From Deltaproteobacteria bacterium (GTDB lineage Bacteria > Desulfobacterota_B > Binatia > UBA9968), in contig JAPUHZ010000233.1 in assembly GCA_027297485.1 (NCBI GenBank), positions 1-16,908 on the forward strand: a stretch of DNA of 16,908 bases. Reading direction: 5' to 3'. The notes under the pieces are model-generated. The model was not told the origin of the DNA. It was given only the letters and a program-made list of their open reading frames with translations, and searched no databases. This document shows, one piece after another, positions 1-7,751 of this stretch (its first letter is position 1; each line of letters opens with the position of its first letter). Made by a program: the position numbers and the translations under genes.

Positions 1-186
1 TTTGGTCGAAAAAGTCTCACTGGCGCTTTGCAATTACAGTCTCAGTCAGGCAACTTTGTCAAGAAAGTAAATCAGGATAATGCCACTTTTCAAGGCTAGG
101 ACTATGAGCTATATGCTGGAATAAAATTAGTATGAGCATTCCCGAAGTCACCGCGGTCTCCCATAGGGTGGAAAAGGAGCCTGAAT
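1..186 (+). other. Upstream region, possible gene tail
   Basis: No complete gene is visible. Two plus-strand frames are open from the window edge: one ends at TAG (103-105 region) and another ends at TAA near 67-69. Either could be the C-terminal tail of a gene truncated by the window edge, but both are too short to judge. The segment ends with the ribosome binding site AAGGAG (about 174-179) of the amidohydrolase gene. Confidence 0.3.
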
Positions 187-1281
187 ATGGTTATTGACGC
201 CGATGGTCACCTTTTTGAAACTGAGGAGGTCTTTGAAAAGCACATGGAGCCATCTTTGCGAAAATATCGCCCCCGGTTGTTAGCCGACGATGAGAGGCAC
301 AATTTTTGGGTGGTAGATGGAGCCACGCGCTATCGAAGGCCTGCCGTACCGGGCGCTTTTACTCCCGGAACGGGAGCCCCTCCTGGAAGCAAATCGGCAG
401 AGGCTCGTAGGGCCTCAGTCGGGAGTCAGACCTTGTCCAACGTCAAAGAGCGGTTGGAAGATTTGGACAAGGAGGGGATTGACATACAATTTCTTTATCC
501 CAGTTTTCTCTTGCACGTCAGTTCATGGAGTGACGGGATCCTGGGAAATGGTGTCTGCCGCGCTTACAACACCTGGCTGGCGAAGGTTTGCGGGCAGGCT
601 CCTGACCGCTTGAAAGGTGTAGGGGTGGTCTGCCTTCGGGACCCGGAAGGGGCCCAACGCGAGGTGTCGCGTATCAGGGAGCTTGGCCTGACCGCCGTCA
701 TGGTCAATGGAACGATAGGTGCAACCCGATTAGACCATCCCGATCATGAGCCTTTTTTTGCCGAGGCGGAGCGCCTTCGCCTGCCGATTGCCGTTCACTT
801 TAGTATGGAATTTCCAGTAGTTAGAGATCTCTTTCCCCATCTTTTCCCTGCGCGAGTTTTGGCGGGAATTTTCCCCATCATGGCCGGGCTCACAAGCGTG
901 CTCTGTTCGGGTCTTATGGACCGCTATCCCAACCTGCGGTTTGCTTTTCTAGAAGGCGGATCAAACTGGGTGCCGGCCTATGTCGAGCGCATGGACGACC
1001 ACTTTGAAAACCGGAGATACAACGCACGGCAGCTCATCGGCCAGCCTCCGAGCCAATACCTCCATTCAGGGCGGATCTTCTTTGGATGCGAGGGTAGCGA
1101 GACGTATCTTGGGCATATAGCTCAGGAGATCGGCGTGGAGAACCTCATGTATTCCTCGGATTATCCCCATGGCGACCGGACCGAGGGAACGGCGGGTATG
1201 CTGAAGGAACGGGACGATCTCTCCGATTCTGCCAAGGAAAAGATCCTCGAGGGGAATGCGAGGCGATTTTACGGAATTTGA
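187..1281 (+). CDS. Amidohydrolase family 2 (TIM-barrel metal-dependent hydrolase/decarboxylase)
   Basis: This is a 364-residue protein of the Amidohydro_2 family, which includes ACMSD and resorcylate-type decarboxylases as well as hydrolases. Seen in the sequence: an N-terminal IDADGH motif (D6, H8) where metal ligands lie in the family, a central histidine H204 in AVHFSM, and SSDYPHGD with D325, matching the conserved C-terminal catalytic Asp. Family members are cytoplasmic and act on carboxylated or cyclic substrates with one divalent metal. The substrate here cannot be read from sequence. The ATG start is supported by AAGGAG about 7 bases upstream. Length is normal and the frame is intact. 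It reads alone, about 100 bases before a toxin-antitoxin pair. With the UbiD-type decarboxylase elsewhere in the window it hints at aromatic or cyclic acid metabolism, but the two are not adjacent. Confidence 0.85.
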   Translation: MVIDADGHLFETEEVFEKHMEPSLRKYRPRLLADDERHNFWVVDGATRYRRPAVPGAFTPGTGAPPGSKSAEARRASVGSQTLSNVKERLEDLDKEGIDIQFLYPSFLLHVSSWSDGILGNGVCRAYNTWLAKVCGQAPDRLKGVGVVCLRDPEGAQREVSRIRELGLTAVMVNGTIGATRLDHPDHEPFFAEAERLRLPIAVHFSMEFPVVRDLFPHLFPARVLAGIFPIMAGLTSVLCSGLMDRYPNLRFAFLEGGSNWVPAYVERMDDHFENRRYNARQLIGQPPSQYLHSGRIFFGCEGSETYLGHIAQEIGVENLMYSSDYPHGDRTEGTAGMLKERDDLSDSAKEKILEGNARRFYGI

Positions 1282-1326
1282 AGATACCCTGTTCTTTGGT
1301 TCTTAGCACTGAATTCGTTAAGCTAC

Positions 1327-1354
1327 TTGACAGCAAGGTAATAGTCACTATAAT
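1327..1354 (+). promoter_or_regulatory. Sigma-70 promoter of the toxin-antitoxin operon
   Basis: The -35 box TTGACA (1327-1332) and -10 box TATAAT (1349-1354) both match consensus exactly, separated by 16 bases. It lies 23 bases before the antitoxin ATG. The -10 box overlaps an inverted repeat, so this looks like a strong promoter meant to be repressed. Confidence 0.85.
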
Positions 1355-1359
1355 GACTA
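1342..1359 (+). promoter_or_regulatory. Probable autoregulatory operator (inverted repeat)
   Basis: TAGTCA (1342-1347) and TGACTA (1354-1359) are perfect inverted hexamers separated by 6 bases, and they straddle the -10 box of the operon promoter. Phd/YefM antitoxins are known to bind palindromes in their own promoters, alone or with the toxin, so this is the expected operator. The specific assignment is inference. Confidence 0.6.
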
Positions 1360-1377
1360 GAAAAAAGGATAGGGAAG

Positions 1378-1647
1378 ATGGCTGAAATTAATAAATTCGT
1401 TTCCATCACCAAGGCAAAAAGCACCTTCTTAGAGATCGTCCGGCAGGTGGAGAGAGAGGATAGTACCATTGCAGTGACCAAGAACGGCGTGCCGGCAGCG
1501 GTCATCCTCAGCATGGAGAAGTTTGAGGGTCTCTTAGAGACATTGGATATCTTGAGTGATGAAGATGCGATGAAGTCTCTCAAGAAATCAATCCGTCAAG
1601 CACGGAAAGGGCAGTGGGTTCGGTTTGAAGAGGTTTTTGGTCGTTGA
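1378..1647 (+). CDS. Type II antitoxin, Phd/YefM family
   Basis: This 89-residue protein has the layout of Phd/YefM antitoxins. Its N-terminal DNA-binding part resembles 'NKFVSITKAKSTFLEIV', followed by 'STIAVTKNGVPAAVILSMEKFEGL', the family hallmark around residues 30-50. The C-terminal tail is acidic then basic and would be the toxin-neutralising segment. In the cell it would bind and inhibit the toxin encoded directly downstream and repress the shared promoter. The ATG is preceded by a purine-rich AAGGAT-AGGGAAG stretch. The stop codon overlaps the TTG start of the toxin by four bases (TTGA), so the two are translationally coupled. The start is well placed relative to the consensus promoter at 1327-1354. 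Confidence 0.88.
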   Translation: MAEINKFVSITKAKSTFLEIVRQVEREDSTIAVTKNGVPAAVILSMEKFEGLLETLDILSDEDAMKSLKKSIRQARKGQWVRFEEVFGR

Positions 1648-1931
1648 AAAGCTACCGGATTCGCTTCACCCCTGAAGCTGTCCGCCTGATTGCCAAGCTT
1701 CCACCCGAAGTTAAAAGGCTTATCCGCTCAGCTATCGATGGCCTCCGCGATGATCCTTACAAGGGGTCGGAGTTAGCCGGGGAGTTTGCCGAGTATCGCT
1801 CTCTTAAGCCCAGGCACTATCGGGTCATTTACCGATTTGATGAACAGGAGTCTTTTTTGGAGATCTATCATGTGGGTCATCGGAGGAATGTTTACGAAAT
1901 CCTCCGCAGGCTGCTCTCCTCTTCGAGCTAA
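1644..1931 (+). CDS. Type II toxin, RelE/ParE superfamily
   Basis: This 95-residue protein is a RelE/ParE-fold toxin. It begins with 'YRIRFTPEAVRLIAKLP', has a conserved middle 'GSELAGEFAEYRSLKPRHYR' and ends with 'EIYHVGHRRNVYE', the typical C-terminal strand and basic motif. RelE members cleave mRNA on the ribosome and ParE members poison gyrase; the sequence alone does not settle which, although the HVGHRR pattern is common in RelE-like proteins. The TTG start overlaps the antitoxin stop, which explains the weak start codon: translation is coupled and toxin output is kept low. The frame is intact, with no sign of decay. Confidence 0.87.
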   Translation: MKSYRIRFTPEAVRLIAKLPPEVKRLIRSAIDGLRDDPYKGSELAGEFAEYRSLKPRHYRVIYRFDEQESFLEIYHVGHRRNVYEILRRLLSSSS

Positions 1932-2205
1932 CGCAGCCAGTTCGTGACTTTGAGGTTAGTGACAGCAGGTATGGGCTCTGGTCCGATTTGATGGCCCCCG
2001 TACATTGGCTTCCTGGCCTACGTGATTCGGTTTCCACCAATAGATCACTCCTTACAGCCAGGCCCCAGTTGAACCGGCGTCAACCACAGGACCATGAGTA
2101 CGGGCCCCGGCATCACAAATGTCAACGTTTTTCATAAGAATAGAAATCCAGATCACTTTCTTATTGCCTTCGAACAAAAAATTGTTAAGATAAGATCGTT
2201 TTTAC

Positions 2206-3582
2206 ATGTATAAAGAAGATACCATAGCGGCGGTGGCTACGCCTGTGGGTGAAGGTGGAGTGGCAATTGTGCGCGTGAGTGGCCCAGATGCGGAGCAGAT
2301 TACGAAGGAAATTTTCTCTCGTAGCGGAGGGAGGAATGGGACTCTGCGTTCTCATACCCTTCACTACGGGACCATCCGCGACCCCAAAAGCGGAGCGATC
2401 CTGGACGAGGTTCTGCTGGTCGTAATGCGCAAACCGCGGAGCTATACGGGCGAGGATGTCGTGGAGGTCCATTGCCACGGAGGGCCCTTTTTGGTCCGGG
2501 AGGTATTGGAGCTTATCCTCTCCCGTGGCGCGCGCCATGCTGAGCCGGGAGAGTTTACAAAGAGGGCATTTCTGAACGGCCGTCTTGATCTGGCACAGGC
2601 AGAGGCCGTGCTCGATCTGATCCGCGCTCGCACGGATAAAGGGATGCGGCTGGCTTTGGGGCAGGTACGGGGGGAGCTCTCTAAATGGGTAGGGGAACTG
2701 CGCGAAGAGCTGCTTGATATTCTGGTTCAGGTAGAGGCGGCGATTGATTTTCCGGAAGAGGAGGTTGAGTTGCTCCAGAGGAGCCAGTTGTTATCCAAGA
2801 TTGAGGCCTTGGGTAAGAAAATCTCAGGACTCATTGCGAGCTATGAGTGGGGCAGGCTCTATCGTGACGGAGCAAGGGTGTGCATTGCGGGACGGCCCAA
2901 TGTAGGGAAATCGAGCCTTTTCAACGCGCTCCTTGGAGAGGAGCGGGTGATTGTTACTCCGGTTCCAGGAACCACTAGAGACGTTATCGAGGAGAGCATC
3001 AACTTGGGAGGTCTGCCAGTGGTTCTCTGGGATACCGCAGGCATTCGGGAGAGCCACGATCAGGTAGAGAGATTAGGGGTTGACTTTTCGTTGAAGCGTC
3101 TCGAGGAGGCCGAGGCTGCCCTGGTGGTGCTCGATGGAGCATCTGCCCTTAGTACGGAGGACCGCTTTATCCTCGAGGCAGTAAAGGGAAAAAAAGGCTT
3201 GGTAGTCATAAACAAAAACGACCTTCCCCAGGAGCTAGATATCCGACAGGTGATGACAGCAGCGCCAGAGCAGGAGATGGTCTTGGTCTCAGCGAAGGAG
3301 GGAAATGGGCTAGTTGACCTCAAAATGGCCTTGCGGAAGCTTCTCCTGGGCACGCAGAGTGAGCCGCCAATTGTAGTGACTAACCTGCGCCATAAGGCAG
3401 CGTTGGAACGAGCCGAAGGGGGCCTTACGGAAGCAGTTAAGGCGTTAAGCGGGGAATTGCCACCTGAAATCGTGGCAGTGGAGCTTCAGGAAGCGAAGGA
3501 AGGGCTAGAGGAGGTTATTGGAGTAGTTACCAATGATAATATTTTAGAACGTATTTTTAGTAAATTTTGTATTGGAAAATAA
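2206..3582 (+). CDS. mnmE: tRNA uridine-5-carboxymethylaminomethyl(34) synthesis GTPase MnmE
   Basis: MnmE (TrmE) works with MnmG to install the carboxymethylaminomethyl group on wobble U34 of several tRNAs, using a folate one-carbon unit, FAD and GTP hydrolysis. The 458-residue protein is full length. The N-terminal folate-binding domain starts with the conserved DTIAAVATPVGEGGVAIVRVSG. A GTPase domain inserted in the helical domain has G1 GRPNVGKS (229-236), G3 DTAG (276-279) and G4 NKND (336-339). The protein ends in the family-specific FCIGK with catalytic-type C455. The ATG is set by homology: no clear Shine-Dalgarno is visible in the AT-rich 5' flank. mnmG follows after about 90 bases, the classic mnmE-mnmG order. 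The usual upstream yidC/jag genes are absent. Confidence 0.97.
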   Translation: MYKEDTIAAVATPVGEGGVAIVRVSGPDAEQITKEIFSRSGGRNGTLRSHTLHYGTIRDPKSGAILDEVLLVVMRKPRSYTGEDVVEVHCHGGPFLVREVLELILSRGARHAEPGEFTKRAFLNGRLDLAQAEAVLDLIRARTDKGMRLALGQVRGELSKWVGELREELLDILVQVEAAIDFPEEEVELLQRSQLLSKIEALGKKISGLIASYEWGRLYRDGARVCIAGRPNVGKSSLFNALLGEERVIVTPVPGTTRDVIEESINLGGLPVVLWDTAGIRESHDQVERLGVDFSLKRLEEAEAALVVLDGASALSTEDRFILEAVKGKKGLVVINKNDLPQELDIRQVMTAAPEQEMVLVSAKEGNGLVDLKMALRKLLLGTQSEPPIVVTNLRHKAALERAEGGLTEAVKALSGELPPEIVAVELQEAKEGLEEVIGVVTNDNILERIFSKFCIGK

Positions 3583-3652
3583 TAGGATAGAAGAGAATAA
3601 TTTATTATCAGTGATTGTATCAAAACAAGAGACCAAAAAAAGAAAGCGCGTT

Positions 3653-3668
3653 TGTTTCACGTGAAACA
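3653..3668. promoter_or_regulatory. parS site 1 (ParB-binding centromere)
   Basis: The 16 bases TGTTTCACGTGAAACA form a perfect palindrome that matches the well-known bacterial chromosomal parS consensus (TGTTnCACGTGAAACA). ParB encoded at 6510-7361 should load here and spread. The site ends only three bases before the mnmG ATG at 3672 and occupies the position of its ribosome binding site. Confidence 0.95.
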
Positions 3669-3671
3669 GTC

Positions 3672-5546
3672 ATGAGTAAAGAGGTAATTTACGATATCAT
3701 AGTTGTTGGTGCTGGCCATGCTGGTATTGAAGCTGCTTTGGCGACAGCTCGCATGGGGTGCAAGACCCTAATGCTAACTTTGAACTTGGATCATGTCGGG
3801 CAAATGTCCTGCAATCCAGCTATTGGGGGGATTGGCAAGGGTCATCTAGTAAAGGAGATTGATGCCCTAGGTGGAGAGATGGGGCATGCCATTGATGAAA
3901 CCGGAATCCAGTTCCGCATACTGAATACCAAGAAAGGACCTGCAGTACGAGCCTCCCGTGCTCAGGCGGATAAGGCATTATACCGCCAGAGGATGAAGCG
4001 GGTTCTCGAGAATTGCCCTAACCTTATTCTACGGCAAGGGAGTGTGGAGCGCCTTTTGGTCGAGGGAGAAGAGGTTAAAGGTGTGGAAAGCCAGATAGGA
4101 GAATTGTTTTACGGCCGCAGGGTAATCCTGACCACAGGTACTTTTCTTAAGGGGCTCATTCATGTAGGAGACAAGAATTATTCTGCCGGAAGGGCAGGAG
4201 AATTTGCCGCACAGGGGCTAAGCAACTCCCTTAGAGAATTGGGCTTTAGGATTGGCCGGCTTAAGACCGGTACTTGCCCCCGTCTAGACGGGCGGACCAT
4301 CGACTATTCTCGGTTGCAGGTTCAATATGGAGATGAGCCCCCAATTCCCTTTTCTTTCTCAACCGAGAGGATCACCCAAAAACAGATTCCTTGCCACATT
4401 ACTTATACGAATAGCCGGACACATGAGGTCATTCGTTCAGCCTTGCACCGCTCGCCCATCTACTCAGGGAACATCAAGAGCCGGGGACCCCGTTATTGTC
4501 CTTCTGTTGAGGATAAGGTTGTCCGTTTTGCTGACAGGGAAAGGCATCAAATATTCCTCGAGCCCGAAGGCTGCGATACTGTTGAGGTCTATCCCAACGG
4601 ATTGTCTACTAGCCTCCCCCTGGATATCCAGGTTGAGATGGTTCGTTCTATTGAAGGACTGGAACAAGCTGAGATCATGAGACCAGGCTATGCGATCGAA
4701 TATGACTATGTGGAGGCAACACAGCTTTATCCCTCTCTTGAAACGAAGTTAATTAAAGGGCTTTACCATGCCGGGCAGATCAACGGGACCACAGGCTATG
4801 AGGAGGCAGCAGCACAGGGAATTATCGGAGGGATTAACGCGGTCCTTAGCTTGCGGGGAGAGGAGGCGCTCATTTTAGCCCGAGATCAGGCATATATAGC
4901 TGTTCTCATTGATGATTTAGTGACCAAGGGGACGGACGGTGAGCCTTACCGGATGTTTACCTCGCGGGCTGAATACCGCCTTCTTTTGCGTGAGGATAAT
5001 GCCGACTTGCGCCTCACAGAAATAGGCTACAGAATCGGCCTTGCTACGCCAGTGTCTTATCAACGGACCCAAGAAAAAAAGAGAAGGATAACTGAGGTGG
5101 TGAAAATGCTTGAAAATAGCCGAGTAAGTCCAACGACTGAGATAAACTATAAGCTTGAATCCTTAGGATCGAGTCCTCTTCGTAGCCAAGCCTCTCTTGC
5201 TCAACTGCTCCGCCGTCCAGAGATATCTTTTTCCCACCTGGCTTGTTTTGCTCCTGAACTGGCCAAAGATCACCTAGCTGTGGGCCTACAGGCAGAAGTC
5301 GAAATTAAGTATGCAGGGTACGTAAAACGTCAGATTGAAGGGGTTGAAAGATCCCGAAAGATGGAGCGGGTCCGTCTTCCTGAGGATATGGATTATTCAA
5401 TAATCAGAGGTCTCTCACAAGAGGTCCGCGAGAAACTCACCCGAGTGCGCCCACGCTCTCTTGGTCAGGCCTCAAGGATTTCCGGCATTACCCCAGCGGC
5501 AATTTCTCTCTTGTCGGTCTACGTAAAAAGGCGAAAAATTGCCTAA
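3672..5546 (+). CDS. mnmG: tRNA uridine-5-carboxymethylaminomethyl(34) synthesis enzyme MnmG
   Basis: MnmG (GidA) is the FAD-containing partner of MnmE in wobble U34 modification. From the ATG at 3672 it is 624 residues, the usual length. It opens with a dinucleotide-binding motif VVGAGHAGIEAALA (about 11-24), followed by conserved CNPAIGGIGKGHLVKEIDALGG, KTGTCPRLDG and a C-terminal GITPAAISLLSVYVKR. The frame remains open upstream to a TTG at 3615, which would add 19 residues partly encoded by parS site 1; I prefer the ATG because the family begins there. Neither start has a good Shine-Dalgarno, and parS occupies the space just before the ATG. rsmG, which normally follows, is absent, and the next gene is parA after about 190 bases. 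Confidence 0.96.
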   Translation: MSKEVIYDIIVVGAGHAGIEAALATARMGCKTLMLTLNLDHVGQMSCNPAIGGIGKGHLVKEIDALGGEMGHAIDETGIQFRILNTKKGPAVRASRAQADKALYRQRMKRVLENCPNLILRQGSVERLLVEGEEVKGVESQIGELFYGRRVILTTGTFLKGLIHVGDKNYSAGRAGEFAAQGLSNSLRELGFRIGRLKTGTCPRLDGRTIDYSRLQVQYGDEPPIPFSFSTERITQKQIPCHITYTNSRTHEVIRSALHRSPIYSGNIKSRGPRYCPSVEDKVVRFADRERHQIFLEPEGCDTVEVYPNGLSTSLPLDIQVEMVRSIEGLEQAEIMRPGYAIEYDYVEATQLYPSLETKLIKGLYHAGQINGTTGYEEAAAQGIIGGINAVLSLRGEEALILARDQAYIAVLIDDLVTKGTDGEPYRMFTSRAEYRLLLREDNADLRLTEIGYRIGLATPVSYQRTQEKKRRITEVVKMLENSRVSPTTEINYKLESLGSSPLRSQASLAQLLRRPEISFSHLACFAPELAKDHLAVGLQAEVEIKYAGYVKRQIEGVERSRKMERVRLPEDMDYSIIRGLSQEVREKLTRVRPRSLGQASRISGITPAAISLLSVYVKRRKIA

Positions 5547-5570
5547 AAAGCCCAGGACTTTTTTAGGGCT
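5545..5570 (+). terminator. Weak candidate terminator after mnmG
   Basis: Just before and after the mnmG stop region, AAAAAG (5545-5550) can pair with CTTTTT (5558-5563), or AGCCC (5549-5553) can pair with GGGCT (5566-5570). Both stems are short and compete with each other. A run of six T lies inside. It could be a weak Rho-independent terminator separating mnmEG from parAB. Confidence 0.3.
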
Positions 5571-5633
5571 ATGTTTAGCGACATGCCGCTTATCGTAATA
5601 ACCCAGATATGGCTGCCCGTGCCTATTTTTTGT

Positions 5634-5649
5634 AGTTTCACGTGAAACA
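5634..5649. promoter_or_regulatory. parS site 2 (ParB-binding centromere)
   Basis: AGTTTCACGTGAAACA contains a perfect 14-base palindrome, GTTTCACGTGAAAC, and differs from the 16-base parS consensus only in its first base. It lies about 90 bases before parA and about 2 kb from parS site 1. It is flanked by T-rich sequence. Confidence 0.92.
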
Positions 5650-5679
5650 ATTTTTTTCTTCCCTTTTTAGTCCTCCTGT

Positions 5680-5706
5680 GGTAATAGATACTGATAGGGT
5701 ATTACC
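5680..5706 (+). promoter_or_regulatory. Possible operator/promoter region of parAB
   Basis: GGTAATA (5680-5686) and TATTACC (5700-5706) are perfect 7-base inverted repeats separated by 13 bases. They are followed by a -10-like TATAAG (5709-5714), about 25 bases before the parA start. No good -35 is seen, so a repressor or activator site overlapping a weak promoter is plausible. Unproven. Confidence 0.35.
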
Positions 5707-5737
5707 TGTATAAGTTATTGATTTTAAAGGATAATAT

Positions 5738-6532
5738 GTGGTCAGGGTTATAGTTATTGCCAATCAAAAAGGAGGGGTAGGAAAGACCACAACGGCAGTT
5801 AATTTAGGCGCTTCTCTAGCAGTTGTCGGAAAGAAAACACTCCTAGTAGATGTTGATCCCCAGGGAAATAGCACGACAGGGCTAGGTATTAATCGAGCCA
5901 AATTAGAGCGCAGTCTTTACGATGTGCTCATAGGTGCTAGGTCGCTTAAGGAGGTTCTCTGTAACAGCGAGCTTCATTATCTCGCAGTTGTTCCGGCCAC
6001 CAAAGATCTGATCGGCGCAGAGATTGAGCTTGTGAATATGGAGAGGAGAGAGTGGCGGCTTAAAGAGGCACTCCAGTCATTTCAACAGGAGTTTGATTAC
6101 GTTTTACTTGATTGTCCGCCATCTTTAGGACTTCTTACCTTGAATGCCCTTACCGCTGCGGACTCTCTGCTCGTTCCTCTTCAAAGCGAGTATTACGCCC
6201 TTGAGGGGCTGAGCTCTCTCCTGGAAACCTTAAAGCTCGTTCAAAAAAGGCTCAATCCGACCCTTTTTTTGGAGGGGATTTTGTTGACTATGTTTGACAG
6301 CCGGAACCGACTCTCCCACCAAGTTGCTGAAGAGATACGTTCTCACTTTCCCGACCGCCTCTTTCGTACCGTAATCCATCGTAACGTGCGCCTTAGCGAG
6401 AGTCCGAGCTATGGCAAACCAGCTCTTCTGTATGATGCCTACTCCACCGGGGCACAGAACTATTTGGAGTTGGCCAAAGAGCTAATTCGTAACGGGGAGG
6501 TAAATCGCCGTGCAGAAAAAGGGACTGGGTAG
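5738..6532 (+). CDS. parA: Chromosome-partitioning ATPase ParA (Soj)
   Basis: ParA is a deviant Walker-type ATPase that binds the nucleoid as an ATP dimer and is cycled by ParB-parS complexes to move newly replicated origins apart. The 264-residue protein has the deviant Walker A motif KGGVGKTT at residues 11-18, directly after the first strand, so there is no N-terminal DNA-binding extension; this is the small chromosomal Soj type. A Walker B-like [15 protein letters not shown] and [16 protein letters not shown] (about residue 124 on) follow. The GTG start has AAAGGA about 6 bases upstream. An ATG two bases earlier is out of frame. The 3' end overlaps parB by 23 bases, indicating one transcript and coupled translation. 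Confidence 0.97.
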   Translation: MVRVIVIANQKGGVGKTTTAVNLGASLAVVGKKTLLVDVDPQGNSTTGLGINRAKLERSLYDVLIGARSLKEVLCNSELHYLAVVPATKDLIGAEIELVNMERREWRLKEALQSFQQEFDYVLLDCPPSLGLLTLNALTAADSLLVPLQSEYYALEGLSSLLETLKLVQKRLNPTLFLEGILLTMFDSRNRLSHQVAEEIRSHFPDRLFRTVIHRNVRLSESPSYGKPALLYDAYSTGAQNYLELAKELIRNGEVNRRAEKGTG

Positions 6533-7361
6533 AGGGCTGGGTGCCCTCATCTCCGACATTGACACGACAAGGGACTCACCCAACCTCCAAGTGGGGGTAG
6601 ATCGAATTGCCCCGAATCCTTTTCAACCTCGCCTCTCATTCGATGAGGCGAAGATAGACGAGCTTGCAGCCTCCGTTCGCAACAACGGGATCATCCAACC
6701 TCTCTTGGTGCGCCATAGCGGAGATGGATACGAACTGATCGCCGGGGAGAGGCGCTTGCGCGCAGCCATAAAAGCGGGATTAAGAGAGGTTCCGGTTGTT
6801 GTCAGAGAGGCGAGCGATAACGAGTTGCTGCAATTGGCTTTGATCGAGAACCTCCAGCGGGAGGATCTCAATCCCATAGAAGAAGCGAGTGCCTACCGCC
6901 GTCTCCAGGAGATGTTCGACTGGAGCCAGGAAGAGATTGGCGACAAGGTAGGTAAGAGTCGCCCAGCGGTCGCTAACTCTATGCGCCTGCTTCTACTTCC
7001 CAAAGAGGTGCAGCAGGAGCTGGCTCGGGGTAAGCTCCCGGTGGGCCAGGCCAGGGCCTTGCTGGGCTTAGAGGCCGAGGCGTTAGTTCTTGCTGCGGCC
7101 CGCGAAGTGATGGCTAAAGGGCTATCGACTCGGCAAACCGAGAGGCTGGTTAGGCGTCTTAAGTTGGGCAGGCGAAGGAGGAAAGACACAGTCTCTGACC
7201 CGGACCTGCGCTCTCTTGTAGAAGGACTGCAGCGCTCCTTAGGGACGAAAGTGCGGTTTGTACACCGGGTGAAGTCGGGTAGAGGCAAGATAGAGATCGA
7301 ATACTATTCCGCGGCCGATTTGGAACGCATCATCCAAGTGATGGCGGGAAAGGGAGGTTAG
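6510..7361 (+). CDS. parB: Chromosome-partitioning protein ParB (Spo0J), CTP-dependent clamp
   Basis: ParB binds parS, closes into a CTP-dependent sliding clamp and stimulates ParA. The 283-residue length is typical. It starts with the [11 protein letters not shown] segment that in relatives triggers ParA ATPase. The N-terminal ParB/sulfiredoxin domain has 'PNPFQPR' and the CTP-binding GERRLRAA box (about 79-86), then [14 protein letters not shown] (about 113 on). A helix-turn-helix '[20 protein letters not shown]' lies around residues 140-160. The C-terminal part is the dimerisation domain. The GTG start has GGGGAGG (6494-6500) upstream inside parA. Two parS sites in the same cluster are its expected targets. 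Confidence 0.97.
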   Translation: MQKKGLGRGLGALISDIDTTRDSPNLQVGVDRIAPNPFQPRLSFDEAKIDELAASVRNNGIIQPLLVRHSGDGYELIAGERRLRAAIKAGLREVPVVVREASDNELLQLALIENLQREDLNPIEEASAYRRLQEMFDWSQEEIGDKVGKSRPAVANSMRLLLLPKEVQQELARGKLPVGQARALLGLEAEALVLAAAREVMAKGLSTRQTERLVRRLKLGRRRRKDTVSDPDLRSLVEGLQRSLGTKVRFVHRVKSGRGKIEIEYYSAADLERIIQVMAGKGG

Positions 7362-7751
7362 TCTTGTTGTGATCTGAGCCCGAGAGACGTCCGTAGCACC
7401 GTTCCACTGTTTTCAGACCCTCGACGGGCCGTCTCGTAGACCGTCACCGGGTGGAGGTCTAGGGTTTGTGCTACCGCTGGCCCTCTGCGTCCAAAACAGC
7501 CGAGCCACAGATAGATAACCCGGGCCGGGCCTCACTCACCGAGACCTGCCGTCCCCCGCCCGTTTCGCTTTGTCCGCTCCGCTACTGAAGGACAGAATGA
7601 CTGGAAGTGATTCTACTCACTTTGATTTTACCGGCTTTTTTCTCCGCCAATGCAAGATCATACTGACCTTCAAGCACTTTTCCCCAGTGGGTGGCTCAGG
7701 CAGGCTGAGGGCAGATGGGCCTTTTTTAATATCGACCTTAGTGCCTCCTAT
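7362..7751. other. Non-coding interval between parB and the DUF255 gene
   Basis: The parB and DUF255 genes converge on this 390-base stretch. A plus-strand open frame from 7570 to 7827 runs across the DUF255 3' end and has no family resemblance or ribosome binding site, so I do not accept it as a gene. The left half is GC-rich and contains the nested inverted repeat listed separately. The right half holds a small hairpin CTCAG-GCAGG-CTGAG (about 7696-7710) followed shortly by a T6 run, which might terminate parB read-through. No tRNA, RNase P, tmRNA or SRP RNA signature was recognised. Confidence 0.5.
7393..7474 (+). ncRNA. Possible structured RNA element (nested inverted repeats)
   Basis: GTAGCAC (7393-7399) pairs perfectly with GTGCTAC (7468-7474). 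Inside it, AGACCCT (7415-7421) pairs with AGGGTTT (7461-7467) with one G-U. The two 3' arms are contiguous while the 5' arms are 15 bases apart. The interior also offers AGACC/GGTCT pairing. It lies directly downstream of parB. It could be a 3' UTR structure, a small RNA or chance; the strand is unknown and no known family is recognised. Confidence 0.25.

Noticed and set aside
5547..5737. Replication origin between mnmG and parA
   Set aside because: The stretch is AT-rich and has parS, but I found no TTATCCACA-like DnaA boxes and no dnaA or dnaN nearby.
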